The notes beneath the pieces were generated by a model, which was not told the origin of the DNA, made no database searches, and saw only the letters and a program-made list of their open reading frames with translations. Source: Rhodomicrobium vannielii ATCC 17100 (GTDB lineage Bacteria > Pseudomonadota > Alphaproteobacteria > Rhizobiales > Rhodomicrobiaceae). Taken from it: DNA of 64,000 bases. Numbering within the stretch: the stretch's first letter is position 1; every line of letters starts with the position of its first letter. A program made the position numbers and the translations under genes. Shown here piece after piece: positions 36,038-46,300 of the stretch. The stretch spans positions 2,176,001 to 2,240,000 of the forward strand of contig NC_014664.1 of NCBI RefSeq assembly GCF_000166055.1. The letters run 5' to 3'.

Positions 36038-36739
36038 ATGAGCCGCCTTCATACGCACACGGAAAACCACCTCGTCGAACGCATCGGCTGGCTAAGAGCG
36101 GCGGTTCTCGGGGCCAATGATGGGATCATCGCGACGGCAAGCTTGATCGTCGGCGTCGCCGCAGCGGCTGCGACCCAGCACGACGTCCTGATCGCGGGGG
36201 TCGCAGGACTGGTGGCTGGAGCCATGTCGATGGCCGCTGGCGAATATGTGTCCGTTAGCTCACAGGCTGACACTGAGCGGGCCGATCTGGCGCGCGAAGC
36301 CGCGGAATTGGGGGAGAACCCGGAGTCCGAACTCAAGGAGTTGTAAGAGATCTACGTCAAGCGCGGCGTCGATCAGGCGCTCGCCAGGCAGGTCGCGCAG
36401 CAATTGATGGCGAAGGATGCCCTGACCGCCCATGCGCGGGACGAGCTTGGAATTTCGGAGATCACCACCGCGCGGCCCGTGCAAGCCGCTCTCACTTCGG
36501 CGGCGATGTTTACAGTCGGCGCGGCGATGCCGTTGCTGATGGTGGTTCTATCTCCAGCCGATTTGCTTGTTCCCGTCGTGTCCGCCGCGTCACTCGGCTT
36601 TCTCGCTCTTTTGGGGGCGATGGGCGCGAAGGCCGGGGGCGCCGACATCTTGCGCGCCACGGCCCGCGTAACCTTTTGGGGCGCTTTGGCCTTGGCTTTG
36701 ACCGCCGGGATCGGAAAGCTTTTCGGCACTGTCGTTTAA
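36038..36739 (+). pseudogene. VIT/CCC1-family Fe/Mn transporter broken by an in-frame stop
   Basis: Read through, the frame gives 233 residues of a VIT-family (DUF125) vacuolar iron transporter: GWLRAAVLGANDGIIATASL with the metal-binding Asp, AGAMSMAAGEYVSVSSQ with the conserved Met/Glu set, the cytosolic metal-binding part, and four or five helices. A TAA at 36344-36346 (codon 103) interrupts it in frame, right after SELKEL; homologues continue here with EIYVKRG-like sequence, which is indeed present after the stop. No frameshift is needed. TAA is not a selenocysteine codon. A single nonsense change such as CAA to TAA explains it. The start ATG follows GGGGGAGAG. Confidence 0.85.
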
Positions 36740-36864
36740 AAGCCGGTACACGTGATGTATTCGTCGTGTGCGGTTATTATATTTTCGGTAATGCGTAGTT
36801 TCCGAGTCTTGGCAGCGCATCGCATGTCTGCCAAAAATACTGAGAAACCAACGGGAGCAAGGCC

Positions 36865-37518
36865 ATGATGACTGTTTCCAGCGTCGCAAAGATCAAAGTT
36901 TGGGATCCGCTTGTGCGGTTCGGCCATTGGGCGCTCGTCATCGCTTTCGCTATCGCCTATCTGAGCGGAGAGGGACATCACGACCCGGACGCTTTGCATG
37001 TGTGGGCGGGATATGCGATTGGAGCCATCGTCATTGTTCGCGTTTTGTGGGGCTTCATCGGCACGGAGCATGCCCGTTTCAGTGACTTTGTGACGTCACC
37101 GGTCAGCGCTCTGCGCTATCTGTTCGATGAAATTGGCGGCCGGGCGCGCCGGTACTTGGGCCATAGCCCCGCGGGCGGCGTGATGATTGTCGCTTTGCTA
37201 CTCTCCCTCGGCTCGACCGTTTTGACCGGACTGCTTGATTATGGCGATCGCGGCAAGGGACCGTTTGCGCGGGGAGGAGTGGCCGCGATCACGCAAGCCT
37301 ACGCCGACGAGCACAGGACCAAGCATAACGGCGAAGGCCACAAAGGTGAGAAGAAGGAGAGCGCGTTCAGCGAAGTGCACGAAACGCTCGCAAACATCAC
37401 GCTGGCGCTTATCATTCTCCACATTCTTGGAGTTGCCTTTTCCAGCTATACCCAACGCGAGAATCTCGTAAGGGCGATGGTCACCGGCGAGAAGCGCGCG
37501 GACGGCTCATCGGTGTGA
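36865..37518 (+). CDS. Cytochrome b561-type membrane protein
   Basis: A 217-residue di-haem b-type cytochrome of the COG3658/cytochrome_B561 family (Ni/Fe-hydrogenase cytochrome b type). KVWDPLVRFGHWALVIAFA has the first haem histidine, ALHVWAGYAIGAIVIVRVLWG the next, and VHETLANITLALIILHILG the C-terminal pair. A hydrophilic loop HRTKHNGEGHKGEKKE rich in His and Lys precedes the last helix. It would pass electrons between membrane quinol and a periplasmic partner. A terminator follows at 37594. The neighbour genes encode a HiPIP and metal transporters, so it may serve the redox chain of this island (inference). Confidence 0.88.
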   Translation: MMTVSSVAKIKVWDPLVRFGHWALVIAFAIAYLSGEGHHDPDALHVWAGYAIGAIVIVRVLWGFIGTEHARFSDFVTSPVSALRYLFDEIGGRARRYLGHSPAGGVMIVALLLSLGSTVLTGLLDYGDRGKGPFARGGVAAITQAYADEHRTKHNGEGHKGEKKESAFSEVHETLANITLALIILHILGVAFSSYTQRENLVRAMVTGEKRADGSSV

Positions 37519-37593
37519 CCGCGCGTCGCGCGCTGTAGCCGCTACAAAATCGCCCCATCTTTTGAAGGCGATGGAGTCAATCAGGTCGTTTTG

Positions 37594-37624
37594 CCGCCCA
37601 ATCACACGATTGGACGGTTTTTTT
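37594..37624 (+). terminator. Intrinsic terminator after cytochrome b561
   Basis: CCGCCCAATC-ACAC-GATTGGACGG forms a stem with one C-A mismatch, followed by seven T. It ends the cytochrome b transcript. Confidence 0.8.
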
Positions 37625-37761
37625 CATGCGTCTCTCAAAGCAACCTTTCGATCAACACTATAAATCAGCGGCCGTTTCTTCGGCCTTCCTGTCAGCTGCC
37701 TGTCAGGCTTTAGCGGCTATGCTTGTGTCGCAAACGGACGTCAGCAAAGGAGGGATGTAGA

Positions 37762-38106
37762 ATGACCGATTACAACGACGAGACCAAGGGCATGCTGTCA
37801 CGCCGCCGCCTTCTTCAAGGCGGCGTCTACACCGCTGCGGCTGCTCTCGTAGTCAATGCTACTGCGGCCTTCGGGCAAAATTCGCCACCGATCCCCAAGA
37901 AGTCATCGCAAGTGCAGGCGGGCTATCAGTCGGCCGTGGACGTACACAAGTGTGCCACCTGTCAGCACTTCCAGGCGCCAAATGCGTGTGAAGTTGTGGA
38001 AGGCCCGATCGGCGAGGATGGGCGCTGCAAGCTTTATTACGGCCTGACGCCCGCTCTGCGAGACTCGTATCGAGACCGCGCATGGAGTTCTACAATACAA
38101 ATATAG
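37762..38106 (+). CDS. High-potential iron-sulfur protein (HiPIP) with Tat signal
   Basis: A 114-residue precursor. The Tat signal is SRRRLLQGGVYTAAAAL, with likely cleavage near AFG|QNS. The 4Fe-4S ligands follow the HiPIP pattern: Cys-x2-Cys in HKCATCQHF, Cys in APNACEVV and Cys in DGRCKLYY. HiPIPs are small periplasmic carriers that give electrons to photosynthetic reaction centres or oxidases. The last ~20 residues (GLTPALRDSYRDRAW) go beyond the usual end of the family. The ATG at 37762 follows AAAGGAGGG. The gene is between cytochrome b561 and the metal ATPase. Confidence 0.85.
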   Translation: MTDYNDETKGMLSRRRLLQGGVYTAAAALVVNATAAFGQNSPPIPKKSSQVQAGYQSAVDVHKCATCQHFQAPNACEVVEGPIGEDGRCKLYYGLTPALRDSYRDRAWSSTIQI

Positions 38107-38145
38107 GTTGGATGGCGTCCGCGCCCAAGGGCAGCAGGCGATTGA

Positions 38146-40434
38146 TCAAGTCGGCATCGCCTGCTCATAGATGTCCTCCTCCTGCGCATTGTGCAGCCTC
38201 ACCAGCGCCTCGATGGACTCGATGATGCGCTGGGCATCGCGAACCAGATAGCGGTCGGCGTCCTCAGCGCGAAGCCCGGTCGAAAGGCGCAAGAGAAGGC
38301 GAGCGAGGTGGTCGATTTCGCGGTGGGCACGGCTCATGGCGGCAAGCGCCGAAGGATCGGTCAGTTGGGCCGAAAGCCTCGGATAGACGGAGGCTTCGTC
38401 CCTGCGTTCGTGCACGACGACGGATCGCTGTACGAGGGCGTTGGCTTCCGTGATGAGCGAGATCGCGCGCTCACCGCTCGCGTCGTCCAAAGCGTCGGTG
38501 ATCTCACGCAGGCGATTAAGGCCCTGATCCAACGTATCGTGTTCTTCCCGCAGGGCCTCCGGCGATATGGCGAGACTTCGCGGCGAGGTTCGCTCGCCGG
38601 AAAAAAGCGCCCTGAGTGCGTTCAGAATGACCAGAACGTCAATGCCCTCTTGCGTGATTGCCGCCGCGACAGGGGTCAACGCACCGAATGCGGCCGCGAC
38701 CATGGCGACGCCGGACAGCGCCATGCCCGCAACGATGCTCTGGCGTGCGATGCTCCGCGTGCGCCGAGCGATTTTCACGGCGTCCGCGACTCGGTCGAGG
38801 CGATCGACCAGGATCACGACCTCGGCGGCTTCCGAGGAAGCCGTAGCGCCGCGCGCGCCCATCGCTACGCCGACGCCCGCCGCCGCAAGCGCAGGCGCAT
38901 CGTTGATGCCGTCGCCGACCATCATGGCCGGGTGCTGGCGCTGCTCGTTCGCTACGGCCTCGACCTTCTCCGAGGGCGAGCGCTCCGACAGAACCGCATC
39001 GAGATCCAGGGCGGCGGCCATCGTCTCGGCGGCTTCCGCGCGGTCGCCTGTGACCATGACCATGCGCGAAACGCCCGCGGCGCGAAGCGCCTGAAGCGCG
39101 CGCGGTGTCTCTCTGCGCAGCTCGTCCGCCAGCAGGAGCGCGCCGATTACGCGATCGTCTTTCGAGACAAACACGCAGAGCGCCGCACGCCAGGAGGCAC
39201 GCCGTGAAACTCTGGTCGCCCATTCTTCCTGCCGCCGATTGCCATAAACGAGGGTGGCCGATCCAGCTCTGACCGTCTTGTCGCCTATCGTGCCTTCGAC
39301 GCCGGAACCGAGGGTTTCCCGAACGGATTGCGGGATTTCCAGACCCAGGCCTCGTGCACGGGCCGCGGAGACAATCGCCGCCGCCACGGTATGCTGGGAC
39401 GCTTGTTCCAGAGACGCCGCAAGCCGCAGAACCTCATCCGCCGTCTCGCCGGGCGCTGTCTCCACCGCGACGAGCCGGGCACCGCCCACCGTAAGCGTTC
39501 CCGTCTTGTCGAACAGCACGGTATGGACCCGCGCGAGCGCCTCGATCGGACCGCCGCCCTTCATGAGAATGCCCTGTTTCGCGGCGCGGGAGACACCGGC
39601 GATGAACGCAACAGGGGCCGCCAGGATAAGCGGACACGGCGTCGATGCGACAAGTACGGCGAGCCCGCGAAGCGCATCCCCGGAAACGAGCCAAGCGCCC
39701 CCCGCGAGCACGAGCGTGACGGGCAGGAGAAGCAGCGCGTATCTGTCCGCCATGCGGATAAAGGGTGCCTTGGCCGTTTGCGCCGCCGTGACAAGCCGCA
39801 CAATCCCGGCATAGGTGCTTTCGACTGCGGTGGCGGTGGTCCGCATCTCGAAAGTCTCGCCTGCATTCACTGCGCCGCTTCGCACGCCTTCGCCGGCGCT
39901 TCGGATTACGGGGATCGGCTCGCCCGTGAGCGCCGATTCATCGAGGGATGCGACGGGGGATAGAAGAATGCCGTCAACGGGGACTATCTCTCCCGCCTTG
40001 ACGAGCACGACATCATCCTGCCGGATATCCTCGGCCAGAATTTCCTCGACTGTCTGATCTCGCCTCCGGTGCGCAATGCGCGGAGCGCGGCCTACCAAGG
40101 CTTTCAACTCGCGCTCGGCCCGCGCCACCGCGAAATCTTCCAGCACAGTGCCACCGGCATACATCACCGCGACCACGACCGCGACAAGGTTTGCGCCAAG
40201 GACCAGCGCCGCAGCCATGGAAATGAGCGCCACCGCGTCGACGCCCATGCGACCGGCAAGGAGGTCGCGGGCGATGGAGACGCCAAGCGCCGCGATCACG
40301 GGCGCGGCACCGACGCCCCAGATCCAGTTCGCGGCGAAATCGGCGCCTTTTAACGACGCGACAATACCCGCCGCCAGCGCGGCAATAGCCCACAAGATAA
40401 GCGCGCGTCGAAGAAATCGTTCGCTCATCATCAT
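38146..40434 (-). CDS. P1B-5-type metal ATPase fused to hemerythrin (Nia-like)
   Basis: A 762-residue P-type ATPase. It lacks an N-terminal metal-binding domain. SALTGEP (167-173) is the actuator motif, STPCPL (264-269) the metal-site motif of helix 4, FDKTGTLT (308-315) the phosphorylated Asp, and GDGINDAPAL the hinge. TPCP together with QEGIDVLVILNALRAL in helix 6 are the marks of the P1B-5 class. The last ~130 residues are a hemerythrin-like HHE domain (REEHDTLDQ, VVHERRDEASVYP, AHREIDHLARL, LHNAQEEDIYE) with iron-binding His and Glu residues. The characterised relative Nia of Sinorhizobium meliloti exports Ni2+ and Fe2+. The ATG at 40434 has a preceding AAGGAGG. Confidence 0.85.
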   Translation of the reverse strand: MMMSERFLRRALILWAIAALAAGIVASLKGADFAANWIWGVGAAPVIAALGVSIARDLLAGRMGVDAVALISMAAALVLGANLVAVVVAVMYAGGTVLEDFAVARAERELKALVGRAPRIAHRRRDQTVEEILAEDIRQDDVVLVKAGEIVPVDGILLSPVASLDESALTGEPIPVIRSAGEGVRSGAVNAGETFEMRTTATAVESTYAGIVRLVTAAQTAKAPFIRMADRYALLLLPVTLVLAGGAWLVSGDALRGLAVLVASTPCPLILAAPVAFIAGVSRAAKQGILMKGGGPIEALARVHTVLFDKTGTLTVGGARLVAVETAPGETADEVLRLAASLEQASQHTVAAAIVSAARARGLGLEIPQSVRETLGSGVEGTIGDKTVRAGSATLVYGNRRQEEWATRVSRRASWRAALCVFVSKDDRVIGALLLADELRRETPRALQALRAAGVSRMVMVTGDRAEAAETMAAALDLDAVLSERSPSEKVEAVANEQRQHPAMMVGDGINDAPALAAAGVGVAMGARGATASSEAAEVVILVDRLDRVADAVKIARRTRSIARQSIVAGMALSGVAMVAAAFGALTPVAAAITQEGIDVLVILNALRALFSGERTSPRSLAISPEALREEHDTLDQGLNRLREITDALDDASGERAISLITEANALVQRSVVVHERRDEASVYPRLSAQLTDPSALAAMSRAHREIDHLARLLLRLSTGLRAEDADRYLVRDAQRIIESIEALVRLHNAQEEDIYEQAMPT

Positions 40435-40597
40435 GCGGCTGCCTCCTTGCGGCTTTCGCGTTTCCTTCCGATCAGTCGGCTGTCATGGTGTCAAAGGACA
40501 CTTCCACCATGAGCCTTTCGGCGAAATAAGTCATAACCATCAAACCGGGCTCGCAGCCGCGCCGCTGCGGTCCAACAAGGAGAGAGGGTAGTCATTT

Positions 40598-41208
40598 CTA
40601 ATCGTCATCTTCGCCCTCCCTTCCGCTTCGGTGACAGCGGACACAGTTTTCGAAGTCTCGGATGCCTTCGTGCAAATGCTTTGCCCGCATGTCGTCCGGC
40701 CGATGCTCGTGGCACCCGTAGCAGGTATAGCGCTTGTAATCATTTTTGGCGTGACAGGTCACGCATGCAGGATTGTGATTGCCGTGGCGCTCGGCAAAAT
40801 CGAGCAGGTTGGTGTCCTGACCGTCCCAAACCACCGTTCGACCGGAGCGATGAAAGTTCACCTCGAACGGCCCAGATCGTCTGGGGACGGCTTCCTTTGC
40901 TGCACCGTGGTTGGAACGCACATAATCCGGCCCGAAAGCCTCGTGGTGGATGTCTTCTCCCGGAACGCCCCAATCACTCAAGGATGTGAGCAGGCGCGCC
41001 ATGCCCAGGATCGCCCTTGGCCGTCGACGTCGCGCGATCGATGAAGAGATCGGCATCGTGCTGGTCCTCGCGGATGAAGGCGGCGACCCGCAGAAGCTCA
41101 TCGTCCCGGATCATATCGGGGGAGTAGCCATGCGGCTCCGCGCGCAGCAGCTTCATAATCGCGTCGACGCTCATTTCGCGCGCGTTGCGGACGCCTGTGA
41201 GCGCGCTC
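40598..41208 (-). pseudogene. Remnant of a cytochrome c / ferredoxin-reductase fusion
   Basis: Two frames carry pieces of one broken gene. The upstream piece (about 41020-41208) reads VDAIMKLLRAEPHGYSPDMI and DDELLRVAAFIRED, as in cytochrome c-type regions. After a frame change near 41010 the rest reads LLTSLSDWGVPGEDIHHEAF (end of a ferredoxin-reductase FNR domain), GRTVVWDGQDTNLLDFAERH (a 2Fe-2S ferredoxin start without its cluster cysteines), then CVTCHAKNDYKRYTCYGCHE and FENCVRCHRSGREG, a multihaem-type tail with three CxxCH motifs. The FNR core and the 2Fe-2S cysteine loop are missing. No intact start is visible. Confidence 0.6.
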
Positions 41209-41254
41209 GCTCTCGCGCGGTGCTCGCGGCAAGGCCGCGTAAAACAAAGCGCGC

Positions 41255-41923
41255 CTACCGAGGCAGAATGCCTTTTGTGAACAGCGCGATGCAGGCGCGC
41301 AGATGGCGCTTGCGGTCTCCGCTGTCGGGCCAGTCCGGGGCACCGAGCGGAGGCAGGGCGACGGCGCGGAACATCAGGTCCATGAGCGCCAGAGCGGCGT
41401 CGTCCGCATTGTCGAAGGCAACCCGTCCTTTTTCTTTCTGCTTCTCTAGCCACGCGGCAAGTTCCCGCCGAGACCAGTTTCCGCCACGCTCGCATAGGAG
41501 GTTCCCAAGCTCGGGATAGTGCTGCGCTTCTACCAGAACGAAGCGGATCAGCGCTTTTCTCTCGCGGTCCGCTTCCTCGTCGATATCCACGAGAAAAATG
41601 CGAGCGAGCGCCTCCTCGATAGGCAGGTCGTCATAGTCGCCCGGAAGGGCGAGCATCTCCTGCCGGTGATCGTCGATGATCGTGGCGAACACGTCGATCT
41701 TGGCTGGAAACAGCCGGTAGAGCGTAGTTTTTGAGATGCGGCAGCGGGCGACGATGTCCTCCATCGTCGTGCGGCCATAACCCTTTTCGTAAAAGATTTC
41801 GCGGGCCTGTCGCGCGATGAACAACGCCTGCTCGGCGTCGGACATGCGCTTCGGCCGCCCCCGTCCTCGCTGTTGCGCGGATGCCCCGCATACAAACCTT
41901 TCGCGACCCTTAACGGTTGACAT
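41255..41923 (-). CDS. TetR/AcrR-family repressor of the RND operon
   Basis: A 222-residue regulator. The helix-turn-helix is ARQAREIFYEKGYGRTTMED, IVARCRISKTTLYRLFPAK, at residues ~30-75. The C-terminal ligand domain is AcrR-like (KALIRFVLVEAQHYPELGNL). The most likely start is the ATG at 41923 (MSTVKGRERF); an ATG at 41935 is also possible. It is divergent from the RND efflux operon and shares its promoter region, so it should repress both, with a drug or solvent as inducer (inference). Confidence 0.88.
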   Translation of the reverse strand: MSTVKGRERFVCGASAQQRGRGRPKRMSDAEQALFIARQAREIFYEKGYGRTTMEDIVARCRISKTTLYRLFPAKIDVFATIIDDHRQEMLALPGDYDDLPIEEALARIFLVDIDEEADRERKALIRFVLVEAQHYPELGNLLCERGGNWSRRELAAWLEKQKEKGRVAFDNADDAALALMDLMFRAVALPPLGAPDWPDSGDRKRHLRACIALFTKGILPR

Positions 41924-41946
41924 CAAAGCTCTCATAAAAATATAGG

Positions 41947-41958
41947 TACGACATCGTA
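41947..41958. promoter_or_regulatory. Candidate TetR operator between regulator and pump
   Basis: TACGA-CA-TCGTA forms an inverted repeat in the AT-rich gap (41936-41984) between the divergent repressor and the adaptor gene. A second half copy, ATCGTA with AATAATAG, lies just to the right. The spacing fits an operator that blocks both promoters. Confidence 0.45.
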
Positions 41959-41984
41959 TCGTAATAATAGAACGAGTCAGCCTC

Positions 41985-43295
41985 GTGACCAATCGCTTCC
42001 TGTCCTACATCGACGCATCCCTTTTTCATCCTCGCCGGGACCGTATCCGCCGCCTGAAGCTCGCGACAGGGCTCATCGTCGCGGGCCTGCTGTCCGCATG
42101 TAATAACCAGGAGGGCGGAGGAGGCGGATGGCCGCCAAAGGGCCCGATGGTCAAACCGCAGGTCAGCGTGGTGACCCTGCGCCCGCAGTCGGTGTCCATC
42201 ACGGCCGAGCTTCCGGGACGCACGGCGGCTTCCCTCGTCGCCGAGGTGCGCCCACAGGTCGGCGGCATCATTCAGAAGCGCCTGTTCCAGGAAGGGAGCG
42301 AGGTCAATGAGGGCGATGCCCTCTATCAGATCGATCCCGCACCCTATCAGGCGACCCATGACAGCGCCGTCGCCGCCTTGCAGAAGGCCGAGGCGGCTGT
42401 GCCGAGCGCACAGGCGAAGGTCGACCGATATAAAAACCTCGTCACGCAGAACGCCGTCAGCAAGCAGGATTACGACGACGCCATCGCCACGGTTGCTCAG
42501 GCGAAGGCCGAAGTGGCGTCCGCGAAGGCGTCGCTCGACACCGCGAAGATCAATCTTGCTTACACGACGATCCGCGCACCGATCAGCGGCCGCACCAACA
42601 AGTCGTCGCTGACGCCGGGCGCTCTCGTCACCGCGAGCCAGACGACGGTCCTTACCACCATCCGCAAGCTCGACCCGGTTTATGTCGATGTCACGCAGTC
42701 GAGCACAAACCTGCTCAATCTCCGGCAAGCCATCGACGCAGGCCGCATCAAGATCGCCGGCACGAATGTGAATGTGCGCCTGAAGCTCGAAAACGGCACG
42801 ATCTACCCGCTCAACGGAAAGCTGGCATTCGCGGAATCCGCCGTGAGCGAAACCACGGGCACGTTCACGGTGCGGGCCGAGTTCCCCAATCCCGACCGCA
42901 TTCTCATGCCGGGCATGTATGTGCGCGCGCTCGTCGAGGAAGGCGTCGCGCCGAACAGCTTTCTGGTGCCGCAGCGGGCCGTGTCCCGCAATACGAAGGG
43001 CGAACCGACTGCGCTGTTCGTCAATCGCGAGGCCAAGGTCGACGAACGCGTACTGACGATTGGGCAGAGCGTCGGCAACAACTGGCTTGCCACCTCGGGC
43101 GTTTCGGACGGCGACCGCATCCTCGTCGAAGGCTCGCAGCTCGTGCGGCTCGGGCAGGACGTGGATGCTGCCGAAGTCGTCATCGACGAGACGACGGGCG
43201 AGGTGCGGGAAAGAAAGCAGGGGGCCTTGCCGGGAGAGCAGAAGTTCGCCCGCGCCGATGAGATCGGCGAGTCTATCTCCTCCGTGAAGAACTGA
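41985..43295 (+). CDS. RND efflux periplasmic adaptor (membrane fusion protein)
   Basis: A 436-residue lipoprotein of the AcrA/MexA family. The lipobox is GLLSAC near residue 39, after a hydrophilic N terminus of ~25 residues. The lipoyl-like and helical hairpin parts are clear ([20 protein letters not shown], then [20 protein letters not shown]), and GYVG-like [19 protein letters not shown] is the typical return of the hairpin. The start codon is GTG at 41985. It is the first gene of the three-gene efflux operon and lies 7 bases before the pump. Confidence 0.93.
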   Translation: MTNRFLSYIDASLFHPRRDRIRRLKLATGLIVAGLLSACNNQEGGGGGWPPKGPMVKPQVSVVTLRPQSVSITAELPGRTAASLVAEVRPQVGGIIQKRLFQEGSEVNEGDALYQIDPAPYQATHDSAVAALQKAEAAVPSAQAKVDRYKNLVTQNAVSKQDYDDAIATVAQAKAEVASAKASLDTAKINLAYTTIRAPISGRTNKSSLTPGALVTASQTTVLTTIRKLDPVYVDVTQSSTNLLNLRQAIDAGRIKIAGTNVNVRLKLENGTIYPLNGKLAFAESAVSETTGTFTVRAEFPNPDRILMPGMYVRALVEEGVAPNSFLVPQRAVSRNTKGEPTALFVNREAKVDERVLTIGQSVGNNWLATSGVSDGDRILVEGSQLVRLGQDVDAAEVVIDETTGEVRERKQGALPGEQKFARADEIGESISSVKN

Positions 43296-43302
43296 GGCGA
43301 TC

Positions 43303-46300
43303 ATGTCCGGCTTTTTCATCAACCGCCCCAATTTCGCGTGGGTCATCGCAATCGTCATCAGCCTTGGCGGCCTTTTGGCGCTGAACTCGCTTCCGATTTC
43401 CCAATATCCCCAAATCGCGCCGACATCGGTCAGGATCACCGCCAACTATCCCGGCGCGGACGCCCAGACCGTCGAGAATTCGGTCACCAAGGTGATCGAA
43501 CAGGGCATGACAGGGATCGATAATCTCGACTACATGACCGCGACGTCAACTTCGAGCGGCTCGGCTTCCATAGCGCTGACCTTTACTGCCGCGGCCGATC
43601 CCGACGTGGCGCAGATGCAGGTGCAGAACAAGCTGCAACTCGTCACATCGAAGCTGCCGCAGATCGTGCAGAACACCGGTATTGCCGTCACGAAGTCGTC
43701 CGACGCCTTCCTTATGGTCATCGGCTTCGTTTCGACTGACGGCAAGATGAACGCCACAGATCTGGCGGACTTCGTCTACAGCACGCTGAACGACACGCTG
43801 AAACGTGTTCCGGGCGTCGGCGCGACGCAATTGTTCGGCTCGAACTACGCCATGCGCATCTGGCTCGACCCGGACAAGCTCGCCAAATATGCGCTGATGC
43901 CGGGCGACATCGCCGCAGCTATCGAGGCGCAGAACGCGCAGGTTTCGGCGGGGCAGCTCGGCGCGATCCCGGCGCGTACGGGCCAGCAGCTCAACGCCAC
44001 CGTCACGATGCGGAGCCGCCTGCAAACGCCCGAGCAGTTCCGCAACATCATCCTGAAAAGCGATTCGTCGGGATCGCTTGTGCGGCTTAACGATGTCGCC
44101 CATGTCGAACTTGGCGCGGAAAGCTACACGACGAGTTCGCGCTACAACGGCATGCCCGCGGCTGGGCTCGCGGTCAACCTCGCAACGGGAGCAAACGCCA
44201 TCAGCACGGCGGAAGCCGTCGAGCAGAGCATCGAACGGCTGTCCCCCTCGTTTCCGCAAGGCGTGAAGGTCGTGTATCCTTACGACACCACCCCGTTCGT
44301 ACGGATCTCGATCCAGGAAGTCGTCAAGACGCTGGCCGAAGCGATCGTTCTCGTCTTTGTCGTCATGCTGGTGTTCCTTCAGAACATCCGCGCGACGCTG
44401 ATCCCGACGCTCGCCGTGCCGGTGGTTCTACTCGGCACGTTCGGGGTTCTCGGCGTCTTCGGCTATTCGATCAACACGCTGACCATGTTCGCCATGGTGC
44501 TCGCCATCGGCCTTCTCGTGGACGACGCCATCGTCGTCGTGGAGAATGTCGAGCGCGTGATGCGAGAGGAAGGGTTGCCGCCGAAGGAGGCGACCCGGAA
44601 ATCCATGCAGGAAATCACGGGCGCGCTGATCGGCATCGCAACCGTTTTGTCCGCCGTGTTCGTGCCGATGGCGTTCTTCGGCGGGTCGGTCGGCGTGATC
44701 TACCGGCAGTTCGCGGTGACCATCGTTTCGGCGATGATCCTGTCCGTTCTGGTGGCGCTGATCCTCACTCCGGCTCTTTGTGCCACAATCCTCCGACCGA
44801 CGACCGGCGCCCAGACGTCACGCGGTCCGTTCGGATGGTTCAACATCGCCTTCAACAGGAGCGCGACCGCTTACCGGAGCGGAGCGGCTGGCGTAGTCCG
44901 GCGAGGACGGCGTTTTCTGTTCGTTTTCGGAGCCATGATCCTCGTCATGGGCTTCCTGTTCACGCGGCTGCCGGGCTCGTTCCTACCGATGGAGGATCAG
45001 GGCATCCTCCTCACCAGCGTGCAACTCCCGGTCGGCGCGACGCAGGATCGGACGGAACGCGTCCTGAAAGATGTCACCGACCACTACCTCAACGCGGAAA
45101 AGGACGCCGTAGAAGGTGTGATGAGCGTCGTCGGCTTCGGTTTCGGCGGCGAGGGGCAAAATGTCGGCATCGCCTTCGTCCGGCTCAAGGATTTCGAGAA
45201 GCGCAAAACGAAAGAGCTTTCGGCCGCCGCCGTCGCAGGCCGGGCGATGATGGTGTTCTCACGGATCAAGGACGCGCGCGTGTTCGCGCTCGCCCCGCCC
45301 GCCATTCAGGGCATGGGCATGACGAACGGCTTCGATTTTTATCTCAAGGACGTTTCGGGCGCGGGGCGCGCCAAGTTGATCGAGGCGCGCAACAAGCTTC
45401 TAGCCGCCGCCGCGCAGAACCCGACGCTTGCGAACACCCGGCCCAACGGTCAGGAGGATACGCCGCAGTTCTCCATCGACATCGATCAGGAAAAGGCGAG
45501 CGCGCAGGGCGTGGGTCTCGGCGACATCAACACCACGCTTTCGACCGCCTGGGGCAGCAACTACGTCAACGATTTCATCGACCGCGACCGCGTCAAGCGC
45601 GTCTATCTCCAGTCCGATGCGGCCTTCCGCATGCAGCCGGAGGACCTTTGGAAATGGCAGGTGCGTAATTCCGCAGGGACGATGGTGCCGTTCTCGTCCT
45701 TCTCGTCGAGCCACTGGACCTACGGCTCACCGCGCCTCGAACGCTACAACGGTTCATCGGCGGTCGAAATTCAGGGGCAGGCCGCGCCCGGCACAAGCTC
45801 CGGCACCGCCATGGAAACGGTCGACGCGCTCATGGCGCAACTGCCTTCCGGCTTCGAGCATGAATGGACGGGCCTTTCGTATCAGGAGCGGCTTTCCGGC
45901 AATCAGGCGACGGCGCTCTATGCCATTTCCGTGCTGGTCGTCTTCCTGTGCCTCGTCGCGCTTTACGAAAGTTGGTCGACGCCGCTTGCCGTCATGCTGT
46001 CGGTGCCGATCGGCGTGCTCGGCGCGGTGCTGGCGGCGCTTCTCTTCGGGCAGACGAACGACGTGTATTTCAAGGTCGGGCTGCTCACGACCATCGGCCT
46101 TGCCGCGAAAAACGCGATTCTCATTGTCGAGTTCGCCATCGAGCGGCAGACGGCGGGCAAGGGGCTCGTTGAGGCAACGCTCGAAGCCGCGGGGCAAAGG
46201 CTGCGTCCGATCCTGATGACGTCCTTAGCCTTCATTCTGGGCGTCGCGCCGCTGGCTGTCGCAAGCGGAGCCGGCTCCGGCGCGCAGAACGCCATCGGCG

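Noticed and set aside
36344-36346. Programmed readthrough or selenocysteine at the VIT stop
   Set aside because: The codon is TAA, not TGA, and no hairpin of the SECIS type was found; a nonsense mutation is simpler.
41910-43445. A 511-codon minus-strand frame opposite the efflux adaptor
   Set aside because: It is the shadow of a well-supported gene; no family similarity.
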